Positions 8,191 to 15,474 are shown, counted from the first letter of the stretch. The stretch: DNA of 37,646 bases from an uncultured Adlercreutzia sp. (GCA_910585575.1 CAJUFS010000023.1:1-37646), one strand, 5' to 3'. Program-made: numbers and translations. The notes: generated by a model not told the origin, from the sequence alone.

Positions 8191-8604
8191 TCAGCTTCCC
8201 ACCGTGTCGAAGACGCCCGATGCATCGGCGCCGTCGGCGCCCTCGTCCGCCACGATCTCGATCCACAGCTCGTGGGGCAAGCACACAATTTGCTGCCCTG
8301 CTCGGCTGATCCACCCCTGATCGACGCAGTCATGATTGGGGCAATCGGCGTCCAGCACGCGCACCTGACCGCCCTTTACTTCAACCTCATTCGTTCCCTT
8401 GTCAGTTGTCACCGTCACGGTGGCGTCCTGGCTCAAGGGCAGCTCGCGCACCGTGCCGTCGCTGGCATGGACCACGGCCTTGTCGGCGCTCGTCTGCGCC
8501 CCGAACACCGAGATGGCCGCCACCGAAGCAGCCACGACCACCACCACTACCACGATGATGATCAAACTCAGCCGATTGTTTTTCCCGCTGCCCTGAGTCG
8601 CCAT
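8191..8604 (-). CDS. NusG domain II membrane-anchored protein
   Basis: The 137-residue product has one membrane helix (about 12-35) and an outer NusG_II domain. The hallmark segment is clear: VRVLDADCPNHDC, then GWISRAGQQIVCLPHELWIEI. Cys residues in the CPNHDC and VCLP segments are the usual conserved set. This domain type occurs next to Gx proteins and ApbE in Rnf and extracellular electron transfer loci; its molecular task is not settled. The gene follows apbE by 11 bases, and its Shine-Dalgarno GGGAGG overlaps the apbE stop codon, so the two are probably translated as a coupled pair. Confidence 0.85.
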   Translation of the reverse strand: MATQGSGKNNRLSLIIIVVVVVVVAASVAAISVFGAQTSADKAVVHASDGTVRELPLSQDATVTVTTDKGTNEVEVKGGQVRVLDADCPNHDCVDQGWISRAGQQIVCLPHELWIEIVADEGADGADASGVFDTVGS

Positions 8605-8615
8605 AGCCGCCCTCC

Positions 8616-9680
8616 CTAGAACAGCTCGAACGGCGCTTGGGCGGACAGGGTAATTTCACCGGCGTTGTCCACGACGAGGCCCTCGAATCGGTCGTCTTCG
8701 TTCACGAGCGCCAGGGCTTCATCGCGGCCCATCAGGAACAGCATGGTGGCGTAGGCGTCCCCGTCGGTCGAAGAGTCGGTGAGCAGCGACGAACTGACGA
8801 CATCGGTGACCACGGGATAGCCCGTACGCGGATCGAGAATGTGGTAGTACAGCACGCCCTCTTCGGTGAACTGCCGCTCGTACAACCCGCTCGTCACCAC
8901 CGAGCCGTTCGTGCAGGGCACGGCGGCGATAACGTCCTGGGCCGAACCGTTCGGATCTTGAATGCCCACATTCCACGGGCTGCCGTCGGGCTTCGTGCCC
9001 AGCACGGCCACGTTGCCGCCCAAATTGAGGCAGGCGCTTTCCACGCCCTGCTCGGCCAAAAGCTGCTTCAGGTCATCGGCGATGTAGCCCTTGGCAATGC
9101 CGCCCAAATCAATTTTCGCCTGGGGATCGGACAACTGCACGGTGGTTCCCTCCACCGACACGCCTCGGTAGTCGATATGGGTGATGGCTTCCGCAATGGC
9201 CTCATCAGCGGGGCGCACGCCTTCCTTGAAATCCCAAAGAGAGGACACCGAGCCGATAGTGATGTCGAACAGGCCCTCCGAGGCCTCGCAATAGGCAAGC
9301 GCCTGCGTGATAATGTCGGCCGTTTCACGGGCCACCTCGACCGGCTGCCCCGCGGCCTCGTTGATGCGCCACACATCCGAGCCCTCCACCGTGCGCGAGA
9401 AGGTGTTCTCGAAGAAGCGGCAACGTTCAATGGCGGCGTCAAGCGCCTCCTGAGTACCGTAGATCGTCAAGGTGATGACAGTATCGAAGAGGAATTCCGT
9501 GGCCGTCAGCGGCTCGGTACCCTCAGCCCCGCCGTCGTTCGCGCCCGTAGCGGGCAGCGACGCCTGTTCCGTTGCGGCGTCGGCCGCCGTCGAGCAAGCG
9601 CTCAAGAGCGATGAAGTGGTCAGCGATGCCGCCGCCAGCATCATTCCTCGCGCGAAAACGCGCCGCGTCATCAGGGCCAA
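8616..9680 (-). CDS. apbE: ApbE-type FAD:protein FMN transferase (lipoprotein)
   Basis: The enzyme splits FAD and links FMN to the Thr of D-x-x-S/T-G-A-T motifs in exported proteins, using Mg. Signatures include KIDLGGIAKGYIADDL, NLGGNVAVLG, the HILDPRTGYPV segment, and DGDAYATMLFLMG near the C-terminus (metal-binding D and T). Length, 354 residues, is normal for the family. The N-terminus combines TRRVF, a twin-arginine-like pair, with a lipobox LLSAC (C29), so the protein should be a lipid-anchored enzyme on the outer membrane face. The start appears to be TTG at 9680: AAAAAGGAG lies 9 bases upstream of it but 18 bases upstream of the ATG at 9671. It leads a four-gene unit with the NusG II, Gx and EcfT-like genes. 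Likely substrates are the three flavin-domain proteins encoded just downstream. Confidence 0.93.
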   Translation of the reverse strand: MALMTRRVFARGMMLAAASLTTSSLLSACSTAADAATEQASLPATGANDGGAEGTEPLTATEFLFDTVITLTIYGTQEALDAAIERCRFFENTFSRTVEGSDVWRINEAAGQPVEVARETADIITQALAYCEASEGLFDITIGSVSSLWDFKEGVRPADEAIAEAITHIDYRGVSVEGTTVQLSDPQAKIDLGGIAKGYIADDLKQLLAEQGVESACLNLGGNVAVLGTKPDGSPWNVGIQDPNGSAQDVIAAVPCTNGSVVTSGLYERQFTEEGVLYYHILDPRTGYPVVTDVVSSSLLTDSSTDGDAYATMLFLMGRDEALALVNEDDRFEGLVVDNAGEITLSAQAPFELF

Positions 9681-9698
9681 AGCGGGAAACTCCTTTTT

Positions 9699-9750
9699 GT
9701 TTACTATACCTAACTTATGGCAGTATAGCGAAGTTACCCAGAGGTAACAA
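9699..9750 (-). promoter_or_regulatory. apbE promoter with two GTTA-N8-TAAC dyads
   Basis: GTTACCCAGAGGTAAC (9733-9748, arms GTTACC/GGTAAC perfect) and GTTAGGTATAGTAAAC read on the minus strand (9714-9699) begin 34 bp apart, the same spacing as at the large secreted protein gene. Two promoter readings are possible: TTGTTA (9750-9745), 17 bp, TATACT (9727-9722), in which one dyad covers the -35 box; or a TATAGT (9708-9703) inside the lower dyad with a weak -35 abutting the upper dyad, which would match the geometry at 6684-6733. Confidence 0.65.
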
Positions 9751-9794
9751 GCGCCGCTTCCCGCGACGGTGCTCCAACCAAAGGCCAGCGGCAG

Positions 9795-10556
9795 TTACTT
9801 TTTCTTGGTGATGCGGCTGTAGACAATAAGGGCCACGATGGCCACGAGGGCGGTGACCGCGAAGATGATAACCGACTGCACAATGTCGCCGCTTACCAAA
9901 CCGGCGGCCGCATAGGTGGACAGCACAATGCCCGGAATGCGCGCCACATTCGAAATGATGACGAAGTTGCGGAACGACATGTGCGTAAGCGGCGTGAGGT
10001 AGGTGAACACATCCTTGGGAAGCCCGGGGATGAGGAACAGCACGAACACGATGACGTTGAATTTCTCGGAAGTTTCCCACTCGCGGAACTTCCCCATGTA
10101 CTTCTCCGGCACCATGGCCTGCACAAAGGGAGCGCCCAGCTTATGCACCAGCAGGAAGATGAACGAGCTGGAGATAATGCAACCGAGCCAGATGATGAGG
10201 GCGCCCACCCAGGGGCCGTAGATCATGCCAGCGGCCACCTGCACCACTTCGCCGGGGATGAAGGCCACCACAATTTGCAGGAACTGAATAGCCAGCAGAA
10301 TGAGGAAGCCCCAGGGGCCGGCGTTGCGCACCTCGGTGGTGACGCGCTCGATGCCGCCGGGCTCGAAAATTTCGTGGATCATGGGCCAGATGGCCACCAC
10401 GATGATGACCATGATGGCGAAAAACGCGATGAGGCCGACGAACTTGAAGATGTCGGCGGCGGGCATGGGATGCCCGGCCACGGTCTTCTCTTCGTGGGCC
10501 TTGGCCTCCAGCTTCTGGAGGCGCTCCGAGGGGTGCTTGTTATCTGTTTTGCTCAT
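9795..10556 (-). CDS. TVP38/TMEM64 (VTT, DedA-like) membrane protein
   Basis: The 253-residue product has a polar cytoplasmic N-terminus rich in Lys and Glu (1-35), then about six membrane segments. The family core is visible: FIPGEVVQVAAGMIYGPWVGALIIWLG with the conserved F-x-P-x-E and G-x-x-x-G-x-x-x-G pattern, and FLIPGLPKDVFTYLTPLT matching the R/K-x-x-P-x-x-P-x-D region. Members act in lipid scrambling or small-solute transport; the substrate here is unknown. The ATG at 10556 was preferred over a non-ATG start at 10583 because it begins the conserved polar segment, although the Shine-Dalgarno (CTGGAA) is weak. It lies upstream of apbE but is separated by 115 bp containing the apbE promoter, so it is probably a separate gene. 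Confidence 0.83.
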   Translation of the reverse strand: MSKTDNKHPSERLQKLEAKAHEEKTVAGHPMPAADIFKFVGLIAFFAIMVIIVVAIWPMIHEIFEPGGIERVTTEVRNAGPWGFLILLAIQFLQIVVAFIPGEVVQVAAGMIYGPWVGALIIWLGCIISSSFIFLLVHKLGAPFVQAMVPEKYMGKFREWETSEKFNVIVFVLFLIPGLPKDVFTYLTPLTHMSFRNFVIISNVARIPGIVLSTYAAAGLVSGDIVQSVIIFAVTALVAIVALIVYSRITKKK

Positions 10557-10570
10557 GGTTCCAGCATAGC

Positions 10571-10597
10571 AGAGGGCCGACAATACGCCGGCCCTCT
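10571..10597. other. 9-bp perfect stem-loop before the TVP38-like gene
   Basis: AGAGGGCCG (10571-10579) and CGGCCCTCT (10589-10597) pair perfectly around a 9-base loop. It lies 15 bases upstream of the TVP38-like start and about 100 bases after the PRC-barrel gene. No clear T-run follows on the minus strand, so it may be a weak terminator for the PRC gene or a leader hairpin. Confidence 0.5.
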
Positions 10598-10694
10598 TCA
10601 GACATTCTTAACGGAGATGACGATTTCGTAAGCCGCACTGAAGCTGACCAGGCATTTTGCGAACCCTGAAATTTGCTTCGACGGCGCGAACCGC

Positions 10695-11510
10695 CTATTC
10701 GTCGTCGTGGCGTGCCTTGTCGTACTCTTCCTTGAAGGCCGAGAACATGCCGCTGGCGCGCTTGATCTGGCGGCCCGTGGCGTAAGCCCCCTTGTTAACC
10801 GCCTTGCCCGCGGCCTTCGTAGCCGTAGAGACAGCGGGTTTTACCGCATCCACGGTCTCTCGGGCGCGATCGGCCACCACGGCGGTGGCCTCACCGGCCT
10901 TGGCGGCCAGGCCGCCCTCGGCATCAAGCTGGGCTACCTCATCGTCGACCAGGATGGCGCCGAGCACCGGCTCTTCGCCAGTTTCGCCGTTGACGGACAG
11001 CGCCGTGCCGATGCCGCGCTTGAAACCGCGAATGAGCGAGGCGGGAATCTCCCGCACGCCCAGCAGCGCATTGGCCGTGGCGCCCTGCGTCACCGTGAGC
11101 GAACGCACCTCTCCGGTTTTCGGATCGAAGGAGACGTCGCCCACCGTGCCGTAGTTGGTGCCGTCCTCGCCCATAACGGGGAGCCCGGCCCACAGCACAC
11201 AGTCGTCGAAATTGACACCCAACGCTTTGCAGGCACCCTTGTCGGTAGCACCTGGCTTGTTCAGCACCACCATACGCCCATCGATGATGTCGTACCCGTC
11301 GTAGGCCACGAATACATCTTTGCGGCGAAACATCCACAGCAGGTCAGGACGCTTCACAATGAAGCCGACGAAGCGGCGCTGCGTGGGATGGAAAACACAA
11401 GAGCGCACCTTGCCCAACCGCTTCACTGCCTCGGGCTTTTTAGGCGTGCTCTTGTCGAGCATCACGCGCTTTCCCGTAATTTCACCGATGGTGCCGTAGC
11501 GCTTGGCCAT
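10695..11510 (-). CDS. PRC-barrel domain protein
   Basis: The 271-residue product shows two PRC-barrel-like halves. The first (about 5-85) includes GKVRSCVFHPTQRRFVGFIVKRPD and the second (about 103-190) GTVGDVSFDPKTGEVRSLTVTQG. A long Ala/Lys-rich helical tail follows (about 195-271) resembling the tail of its neighbour. There is no signal peptide or membrane helix, so it should be cytoplasmic or peripheral. PRC barrels occur in RimM and in envelope or stress proteins and bind partners rather than catalyse. The gene starts three bases after the stop of the YtxH-like gene (TAGACTATG) with no good Shine-Dalgarno of its own, so translation is likely coupled. The pair probably acts together; the exact role is unknown. 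Confidence 0.75.
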   Translation of the reverse strand: MAKRYGTIGEITGKRVMLDKSTPKKPEAVKRLGKVRSCVFHPTQRRFVGFIVKRPDLLWMFRRKDVFVAYDGYDIIDGRMVVLNKPGATDKGACKALGVNFDDCVLWAGLPVMGEDGTNYGTVGDVSFDPKTGEVRSLTVTQGATANALLGVREIPASLIRGFKRGIGTALSVNGETGEEPVLGAILVDDEVAQLDAEGGLAAKAGEATAVVADRARETVDAVKPAVSTATKAAGKAVNKGAYATGRQIKRASGMFSAFKEEYDKARHDDE

Positions 11511-11513
11511 AGT

Positions 11514-12116
11514 CTACTTGTCGTCCTTTTTCTCATCGGCCTTCTTGTCATGCTGCGGCTCATGAGCGGCCTTCTCGGCGGCTTCCTTGGCCTGGCCAGC
11601 TGCTTCGCCGGCCTTCTCGGCCACATCCTGAGCCTTGTCGGCAGCTGCGCTGACGGCTTCCTTGGCCTTGTCAGCCGCGGCGTCCACAGCGTCGCCCAGC
11701 GAGTCGGAATCGTCGCCGGCGTTCTTGGCTACCTGGTCGGCAATGCGCTGACGGGCAGCCTCGATCTTATCGCGCAGCTCGTCGCCCTTCTCGTTGATGG
11801 TGGGGGCGGCGTTCGTGGCAGCCTCCTGCACGGCGGCGGCCACATCGGCGCCCTTGGCAGCGGCCTCGGACGCAATTTCCTGGCCCTTGGCGGCCACGTT
11901 GTTCACCACGGCAGCACCCTTGGCGGCCGCTTCCTGGTACACGTGCTGGGCGTTAGCGGCGGCATCGCTGCCCCACTGCTGAGCATCGCCCATGAACTGA
12001 TTGGCCTTGTCGGCAACCATGGCGCGGGTTTCCACGCCCGTTCGCGGCGCAGCCAGCAGGGCTGCAACGGCACCGACAACGCCACCGATGATGAAAACTC
12101 CGAATTTGTTGGCCAT
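11514..12116 (-). CDS. YtxH-like membrane-anchored helical protein
   Basis: The 200-residue product starts MANKFGVFIIGGVVGAVAALLAAPRTG, the classic YtxH opening: one short helix with glycine motifs ending in a APRTG turn. The rest is a long Ala/Lys/Glu/Gln-rich amphipathic helix with 11-residue-like periodicity, as in late-embryogenesis and apolipoprotein-type stress proteins, and a charged His/Lys/Asp tail. The ATG at 12116 has a perfect AAAGGAGG seven bases upstream, so the longer frame to 12155 is rejected. It leads a two-gene unit with the PRC-barrel protein. YtxH-family proteins are associated with general stress; membrane or envelope protection is a guess. Confidence 0.8.
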   Translation of the reverse strand: MANKFGVFIIGGVVGAVAALLAAPRTGVETRAMVADKANQFMGDAQQWGSDAAANAQHVYQEAAAKGAAVVNNVAAKGQEIASEAAAKGADVAAAVQEAATNAAPTINEKGDELRDKIEAARQRIADQVAKNAGDDSDSLGDAVDAAADKAKEAVSAAADKAQDVAEKAGEAAGQAKEAAEKAAHEPQHDKKADEKKDDK

Positions 12117-12153
12117 AACTGCCTCCTTTATCGACGGAATATCAAGTGGGCTC

Positions 12154-12182
12154 ATTATAGGTTGAGGATACGCTGCCCAAGA
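12154..12182 (-). promoter_or_regulatory. Likely promoter of the YtxH/PRC pair
   Basis: A perfect TATAAT lies on the minus strand at 12159-12154. TCTTGG is 17 bp upstream (12182-12177) as a poor -35 box. The start codon is 38 bases downstream of the -10 box. The weak -35 suggests an activator or an alternative sigma factor. Confidence 0.45.
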
Positions 12183-12278
12183 GCCTTGCAGCTATCTCCT
12201 CACCTTACGGTAATCAAGCTGTAATTCATCATCGATGAGCAAAACTCGCATAAAAAACTTGAGCGTCTGTGGCGCATC

Positions 12279-13280
12279 CTAGAACCGTGGACCGCGGGCG
12301 TAGGCCTCGTTCACCAGGGTGTCGAGCACCTTGGGCAGCGAGAGGCCGGCGGCCCCGCAGGCGGCGGGGAACAGCGAGCGCTCCGTCATGCCCGGGCACA
12401 CGTCCAGCTCGAAGCAACGGGCGCTGCCGCCGTCCCACATGAGGTCGACGCGGCCCAGGTCGCGGGCGCCATAGGCGCGGTACACTTCCAGCGCGGCGCG
12501 CTCGATCTCCTGGCGGATGGCATGGGCCGTGCCCTCGTCGGGCGAGAGCGATTCGGGGCGCAGGGGGCAGAAGAACTCGACGGCGTCCTCGTGCATGCGG
12601 GCCTCGGCGTCGAAGAAGCCCTCACGGGCCACAATCTCCACCGGGGGCAGCGCGTAGGCGTCCCAGCCCGTGCCCAGAATGGCCACGGACACTTCCACGC
12701 CGTCGACCCACTGCTCGATGTTGACGGCCTCGTCGTAGGAAAGGGCATCGAGCACGGCTTCGCCGAGCTCTTCCTGGGAATTCACCTTGTGCACACCCAG
12801 AGCGCTGCCGCCGTGGGCCGGCTTCACGCACACGGGATAGCCGCCGATGACGCGATCGGCCACCATGTCGAGGGCCGTGGCTGCGCCCATGTCCTTGAAG
12901 GCGTCCTTCGTAATGTATACGCCCTGGGGCCAGGAGGCGATGCCCTCCTCCCCCGTGATGTCGCGGTACTTCTCCAGCGACGAGTGCAGCGCGTCCTTAT
13001 TCCAGGCGCGATGGCACACGCTGGCCGGCGAGCCCACGAAGGGCAGGCCCAGGAATTCCAGCAGGCTTTGAATGGTGCCGTCCTCGCCGTGCTTGCCGTG
13101 CAGGGCGTTGTACACCACGTCGGGACGCTCGCTGCGCAGCGTGGGGACCAAGTCGGCGTTCGTGTCCAGCGGCACCACCTTATGACCCGCCTCTTCCAAA
13201 GCAGCGCACACCACCTTGCCCGAAGCCAGCGAAACCTCACGCTCGAAGGACTTGCCTCCCATGAGCACAGCTACTTTCAT
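12279..13280 (-). CDS. ddl: D-alanine--D-alanine ligase-like ATP-grasp enzyme
   Basis: The 333-residue protein fits Ddl, which joins two D-Ala with ATP to make the dipeptide for peptidoglycan. The N-domain begins VAVLMGGKSFEREVSLASG, and the HGKHGEDGTIQSLLEFLGLPFVGS signature is near 60-83. The ATP-grasp core has the VKPAHGGSALGV lysine segment and RVDLMWDGG. The C-terminal metal segment reads E291-L-D-V-C-P-G-M-T, where most Ddl enzymes have E-x-N-x-x-P-G: the metal-binding Asn is replaced by Asp293. AAGGAG lies 6 bases before the ATG. The gene stands alone between the YtxH promoter region and a repeat-rich gap. It could be the main Ddl or a divergent D-Ala-X ligase; the sequence does not decide. 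Confidence 0.82.
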   Translation of the reverse strand: MKVAVLMGGKSFEREVSLASGKVVCAALEEAGHKVVPLDTNADLVPTLRSERPDVVYNALHGKHGEDGTIQSLLEFLGLPFVGSPASVCHRAWNKDALHSSLEKYRDITGEEGIASWPQGVYITKDAFKDMGAATALDMVADRVIGGYPVCVKPAHGGSALGVHKVNSQEELGEAVLDALSYDEAVNIEQWVDGVEVSVAILGTGWDAYALPPVEIVAREGFFDAEARMHEDAVEFFCPLRPESLSPDEGTAHAIRQEIERAALEVYRAYGARDLGRVDLMWDGGSARCFELDVCPGMTERSLFPAACGAAGLSLPKVLDTLVNEAYARGPRF

Positions 13281-13339
13281 ACCTTCTCCTTAGTGTTGTT
13301 GAAACTCTCCGCCCGTCGGGGCCGCTAGACAGCCGAGGG

Positions 13340-13531
13340 CTAGGTTCCCAAATCGCCTGCTTTGGTTCCCTCGTTTACCTTAGCGCAAAAAACTGACCTG
13401 GGGTTTTGCCTGCAGAGGGAACCGAAGCGGTCCTTCTTGGCAGCGCAGAAGGTACCAAATGAGCCGATCTTGGAACCAAAGTCCTCCTGCAACCAAAGTC
13501 CTCTTGCGACCAAAGTCCGCCGCGCCTTCAC
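13340..13531. repeat. Repeat-rich intergenic segment with nested inverted repeats
   Basis: The gap between the ddl-like gene and the aminotransferase (13281-13585) has no credible gene apart from the ddl start signals. CTTTGGTTCCCTCG (13360-13373) is an imperfect inverted copy (12 of 14) of AGAGGGAACCGAAG (13414-13427), enclosing GCAAAA/TTTTGC arms, so a long hairpin can form. GGAACCAAAG (13473-13482) is another inverted copy. The minus strand is open for 63 codons (13531-13340) and contains two related nonapeptides, GSKIGSFGT and GTKAGDLGT, but has no Shine-Dalgarno. It may be a dispersed intergenic repeat of the genome. Confidence 0.5.
13476..13526. repeat. Three tandem 17-bp units
   Basis: Three head-to-tail units begin with ACCAAAGTCC: 13476-13492, 13493-13509 and 13510-13526. 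Units 1 and 2 differ at two positions (ACCAAAGTCCTCCTGCA and ACCAAAGTCCTCTTGCG); unit 3 has diverged after the first ten bases. The 17-base period is not a multiple of three. Confidence 0.7.
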
Positions 13532-13585
13532 TCAGCCGAGGAAACGCCAAGCGGGCTGCCGGACTCTTTTCTTGCCGAGACGGCG

Positions 13586-15046
13586 TTATTCGCCGGTGGC
13601 CTCCTCGGCGGGGGCGGCAGCTTCCTGGGCGTCCGCTACTTTGTCCTCGGCGATGTCGATCTGCTCGGCGTCGCCTTCGCGGGCCTGCATGACAGCTTCC
13701 TCGTTCTGCTCGGAATCGGCGATAATCTCCGACCAGGGCGTTGCGGTTTTCTCTTCGGCCATGACGGCCTCCTTTCCATAGCCCGGCAGTGCGCCGGCAT
13801 TAATGAACACGCGGTAAAGCTCCAGGCGGTCCTCGATAACCCCGGCCAAACGGCGGATGGCCTCGGTGATGGACTCCGGCGTCTCGAAGCTGAAGTTCAC
13901 GCGCATGGAGTTGCGACCGGTAACGCCATCGGGGAAGAAGGAATTGCCTGGTACATAGGTTACGCCCGCTTCGAGCGCCTCGGCAAGCATCGAATCGGTA
14001 TCCATATAGTCGGGAAGCGTGATCCACAGAAACATGCCGCCCTCGGGATGGGTCCACGTGGCCTCGGGCGGGAAGAATTCTTCAAGCGCGGCCAGCATGG
14101 TGTCGCGGCGCTCCTTATACACCTGAATGAACTTCTGCAGGGTGCGGGCCCAGAGGGCGTCTTGGAAGTAGTGCTGCACCACCAGCTGGTCGAAGGAGCT
14201 GCCGCACAAGTCGGCGCCCTGCTTCACCAGGTTGATGCGGGCCAGCACGCTTTCAGGCGCGGCCACCCAGCCGGTGCGCAAGCCCGGGCCGAGCATCTTC
14301 GAGATGGTGCCCAGGTACACCACGTTCTCGTCCATGGCCTTGAGCGGCACCTGGTGACCGCCGTCGTAGCGCAGGCGGCCGTAGGGGTCGTCCTCCACCA
14401 CCATGAGATCGTACTCGTGGGCCAGCTCCAGCAGGCGCTTGCGGCGTTCGGCCGTCATGGTGACGCCGCCGGGGTTCTGGAAGTTCGGGATGACGTAGCA
14501 GAACTTCAGGCGCGGATTGCCCTTGCCGATGCGCTTCAGCTCTTCCTCGAGCAAGTCCATGCGCATGCCCTGCTCGTCGAAGGGAATGGGGCGCACATCG
14601 GGTTCGTAGGCCGAGAAGGCCTGAAGCGCGCCCAGGTAGGTGGGACCTTCGGTGATGATAATGTCGCCGGGGTCGATGAAGGTCTTGGCGATGAGGTCGA
14701 GGGCCTCTTGGGCGCCGGTGGTGACGAGAATTTGGTCGGCCTTCACGCGAATGCCCAGGTCGCGCATCATGTCAGCCAGCACCTGCCGCAAACCAGGGGC
14801 ACCGTTGGTGGGGCCGTACTGCAGCGAGACGGCGCGGGCCTCGGGGCTTTCCACGGCCGCCAGGGCCGCGCGGCGCACGTCCTCTTCGGGCAGCAGCGAC
14901 ACCGCCGGCATGCCGCCGGAAAGGGAGATAACGTCGGCGCGCGTGGCAGCCGAGAACAGATCGCGCACGGCCGACGAGCGCATCTTCTTCACGCGACCGG
15001 CAATGCGGTCGCCCGTTTGGTCGAACGTGATGTGGGCAGACGTCAT
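13586..15046 (-). CDS. PLP-dependent aminotransferase (2-aminoadipate/MocR-core type)
   Basis: The 486-residue enzyme is a fold-type I class I/II aminotransferase. It shows ISLSGGMPAVSLLPEE near the start, QYGPTNGAPGLRQVLA, TTGAQEALDL for the phosphate cup, NFQNPGG, VVEDDPYGRLRY with the PLP-stacking Asp and Tyr, and TISKMLGPGLRTGW with the Schiff-base Lys. A DNA-binding GntR domain, present in MocR relatives, is absent. About 65 residues beyond the usual end form an acidic Glu/Ala-rich tail. Family members transaminate aminoadipate, aromatic or branched amino acids; the substrate here is open. The start overlaps the stop of the small upstream gene as ATGA, so it is the last gene of the serS operon. 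Confidence 0.88.
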   Translation of the reverse strand: MTSAHITFDQTGDRIAGRVKKMRSSAVRDLFSAATRADVISLSGGMPAVSLLPEEDVRRAALAAVESPEARAVSLQYGPTNGAPGLRQVLADMMRDLGIRVKADQILVTTGAQEALDLIAKTFIDPGDIIITEGPTYLGALQAFSAYEPDVRPIPFDEQGMRMDLLEEELKRIGKGNPRLKFCYVIPNFQNPGGVTMTAERRKRLLELAHEYDLMVVEDDPYGRLRYDGGHQVPLKAMDENVVYLGTISKMLGPGLRTGWVAAPESVLARINLVKQGADLCGSSFDQLVVQHYFQDALWARTLQKFIQVYKERRDTMLAALEEFFPPEATWTHPEGGMFLWITLPDYMDTDSMLAEALEAGVTYVPGNSFFPDGVTGRNSMRVNFSFETPESITEAIRRLAGVIEDRLELYRVFINAGALPGYGKEAVMAEEKTATPWSEIIADSEQNEEAVMQAREGDAEQIDIAEDKVADAQEAAAPAEEATGE

Positions 15047-15474
15047 GGCTCCTGCACCATCCCTTCATCCAAAAGCGCCCGGGCGCGCTTGAGCGCCTCT
15101 AAAGCGATGAGATCATCGGTCAAGTTTACTTCAATGCGCGCCAGCCCCGCCCCCTCGTCGAGCCATTCCGTCGTTCCTACAAACGTGAGCGGTCGGCCCG
15201 TTGCCGACCTGTTGCCCGCGTCCTGGGACAACGCACCTTGGAAGTCGACGATAAGATGCTCGAGCACATGGGGCAGCGAGGTGGTTTCCAGGATGGCGTC
15301 GAAGGGAAGGCCCTGGGCGTTCAGACAGGCATGGCGCGTCAGGGTCGGTCGCGCCGCCCGCAGGTAATTGGCCTGATTTGGCGAAAGGTGGACCGCCGCT
15401 CCGCCTTCCACGCGCGCGAGCAGCACCAGCCGATCGCGACGCACCAGCACGCGCTCGACGGCAAGCGGGCTCAC
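15043..15474 (-). CDS. Small protein resembling the N-terminal domain of cyanophycin synthetase
   Basis: The 143-residue product has no signal or membrane helix. Its middle and end (GLPFDAILETTSLPHVLEHL, IVDFQG, FVGTTEWLDE, GLARIEVNLTDDLIALEALK) resemble the N-terminal domain of CphA, with the H-V-x-E-H-L and F-V-G-x-T-x-W type blocks followed by an Ala/Leu helix. No ATP-grasp or Mur-ligase domain is attached. The start is GTG at 15474 overlapping the previous stop (GTGA), and its end overlaps the aminotransferase start (ATGA), so it is embedded in a tightly coupled operon. The resemblance is judged by eye and should be treated as a hypothesis; otherwise it is a conserved-looking protein of unknown function. 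Confidence 0.6.
   Translation of the reverse strand: MSPLAVERVLVRRDRLVLLARVEGGAAVHLSPNQANYLRAARPTLTRHACLNAQGLPFDAILETTSLPHVLEHLIVDFQGALSQDAGNRSATGRPLTFVGTTEWLDEGAGLARIEVNLTDDLIALEALKRARALLDEGMVQEP

Noticed and set aside
13476-13526. CRISPR-like array
   Set aside because: The 17-bp units are directly contiguous, with no spacers, and only three in number.
13340-13531. 63-residue minus-strand frame in the repeat-rich gap
   Set aside because: It has no Shine-Dalgarno site and its peptide repeats follow from the DNA repeats, so I list the region as repeat rather than gene.
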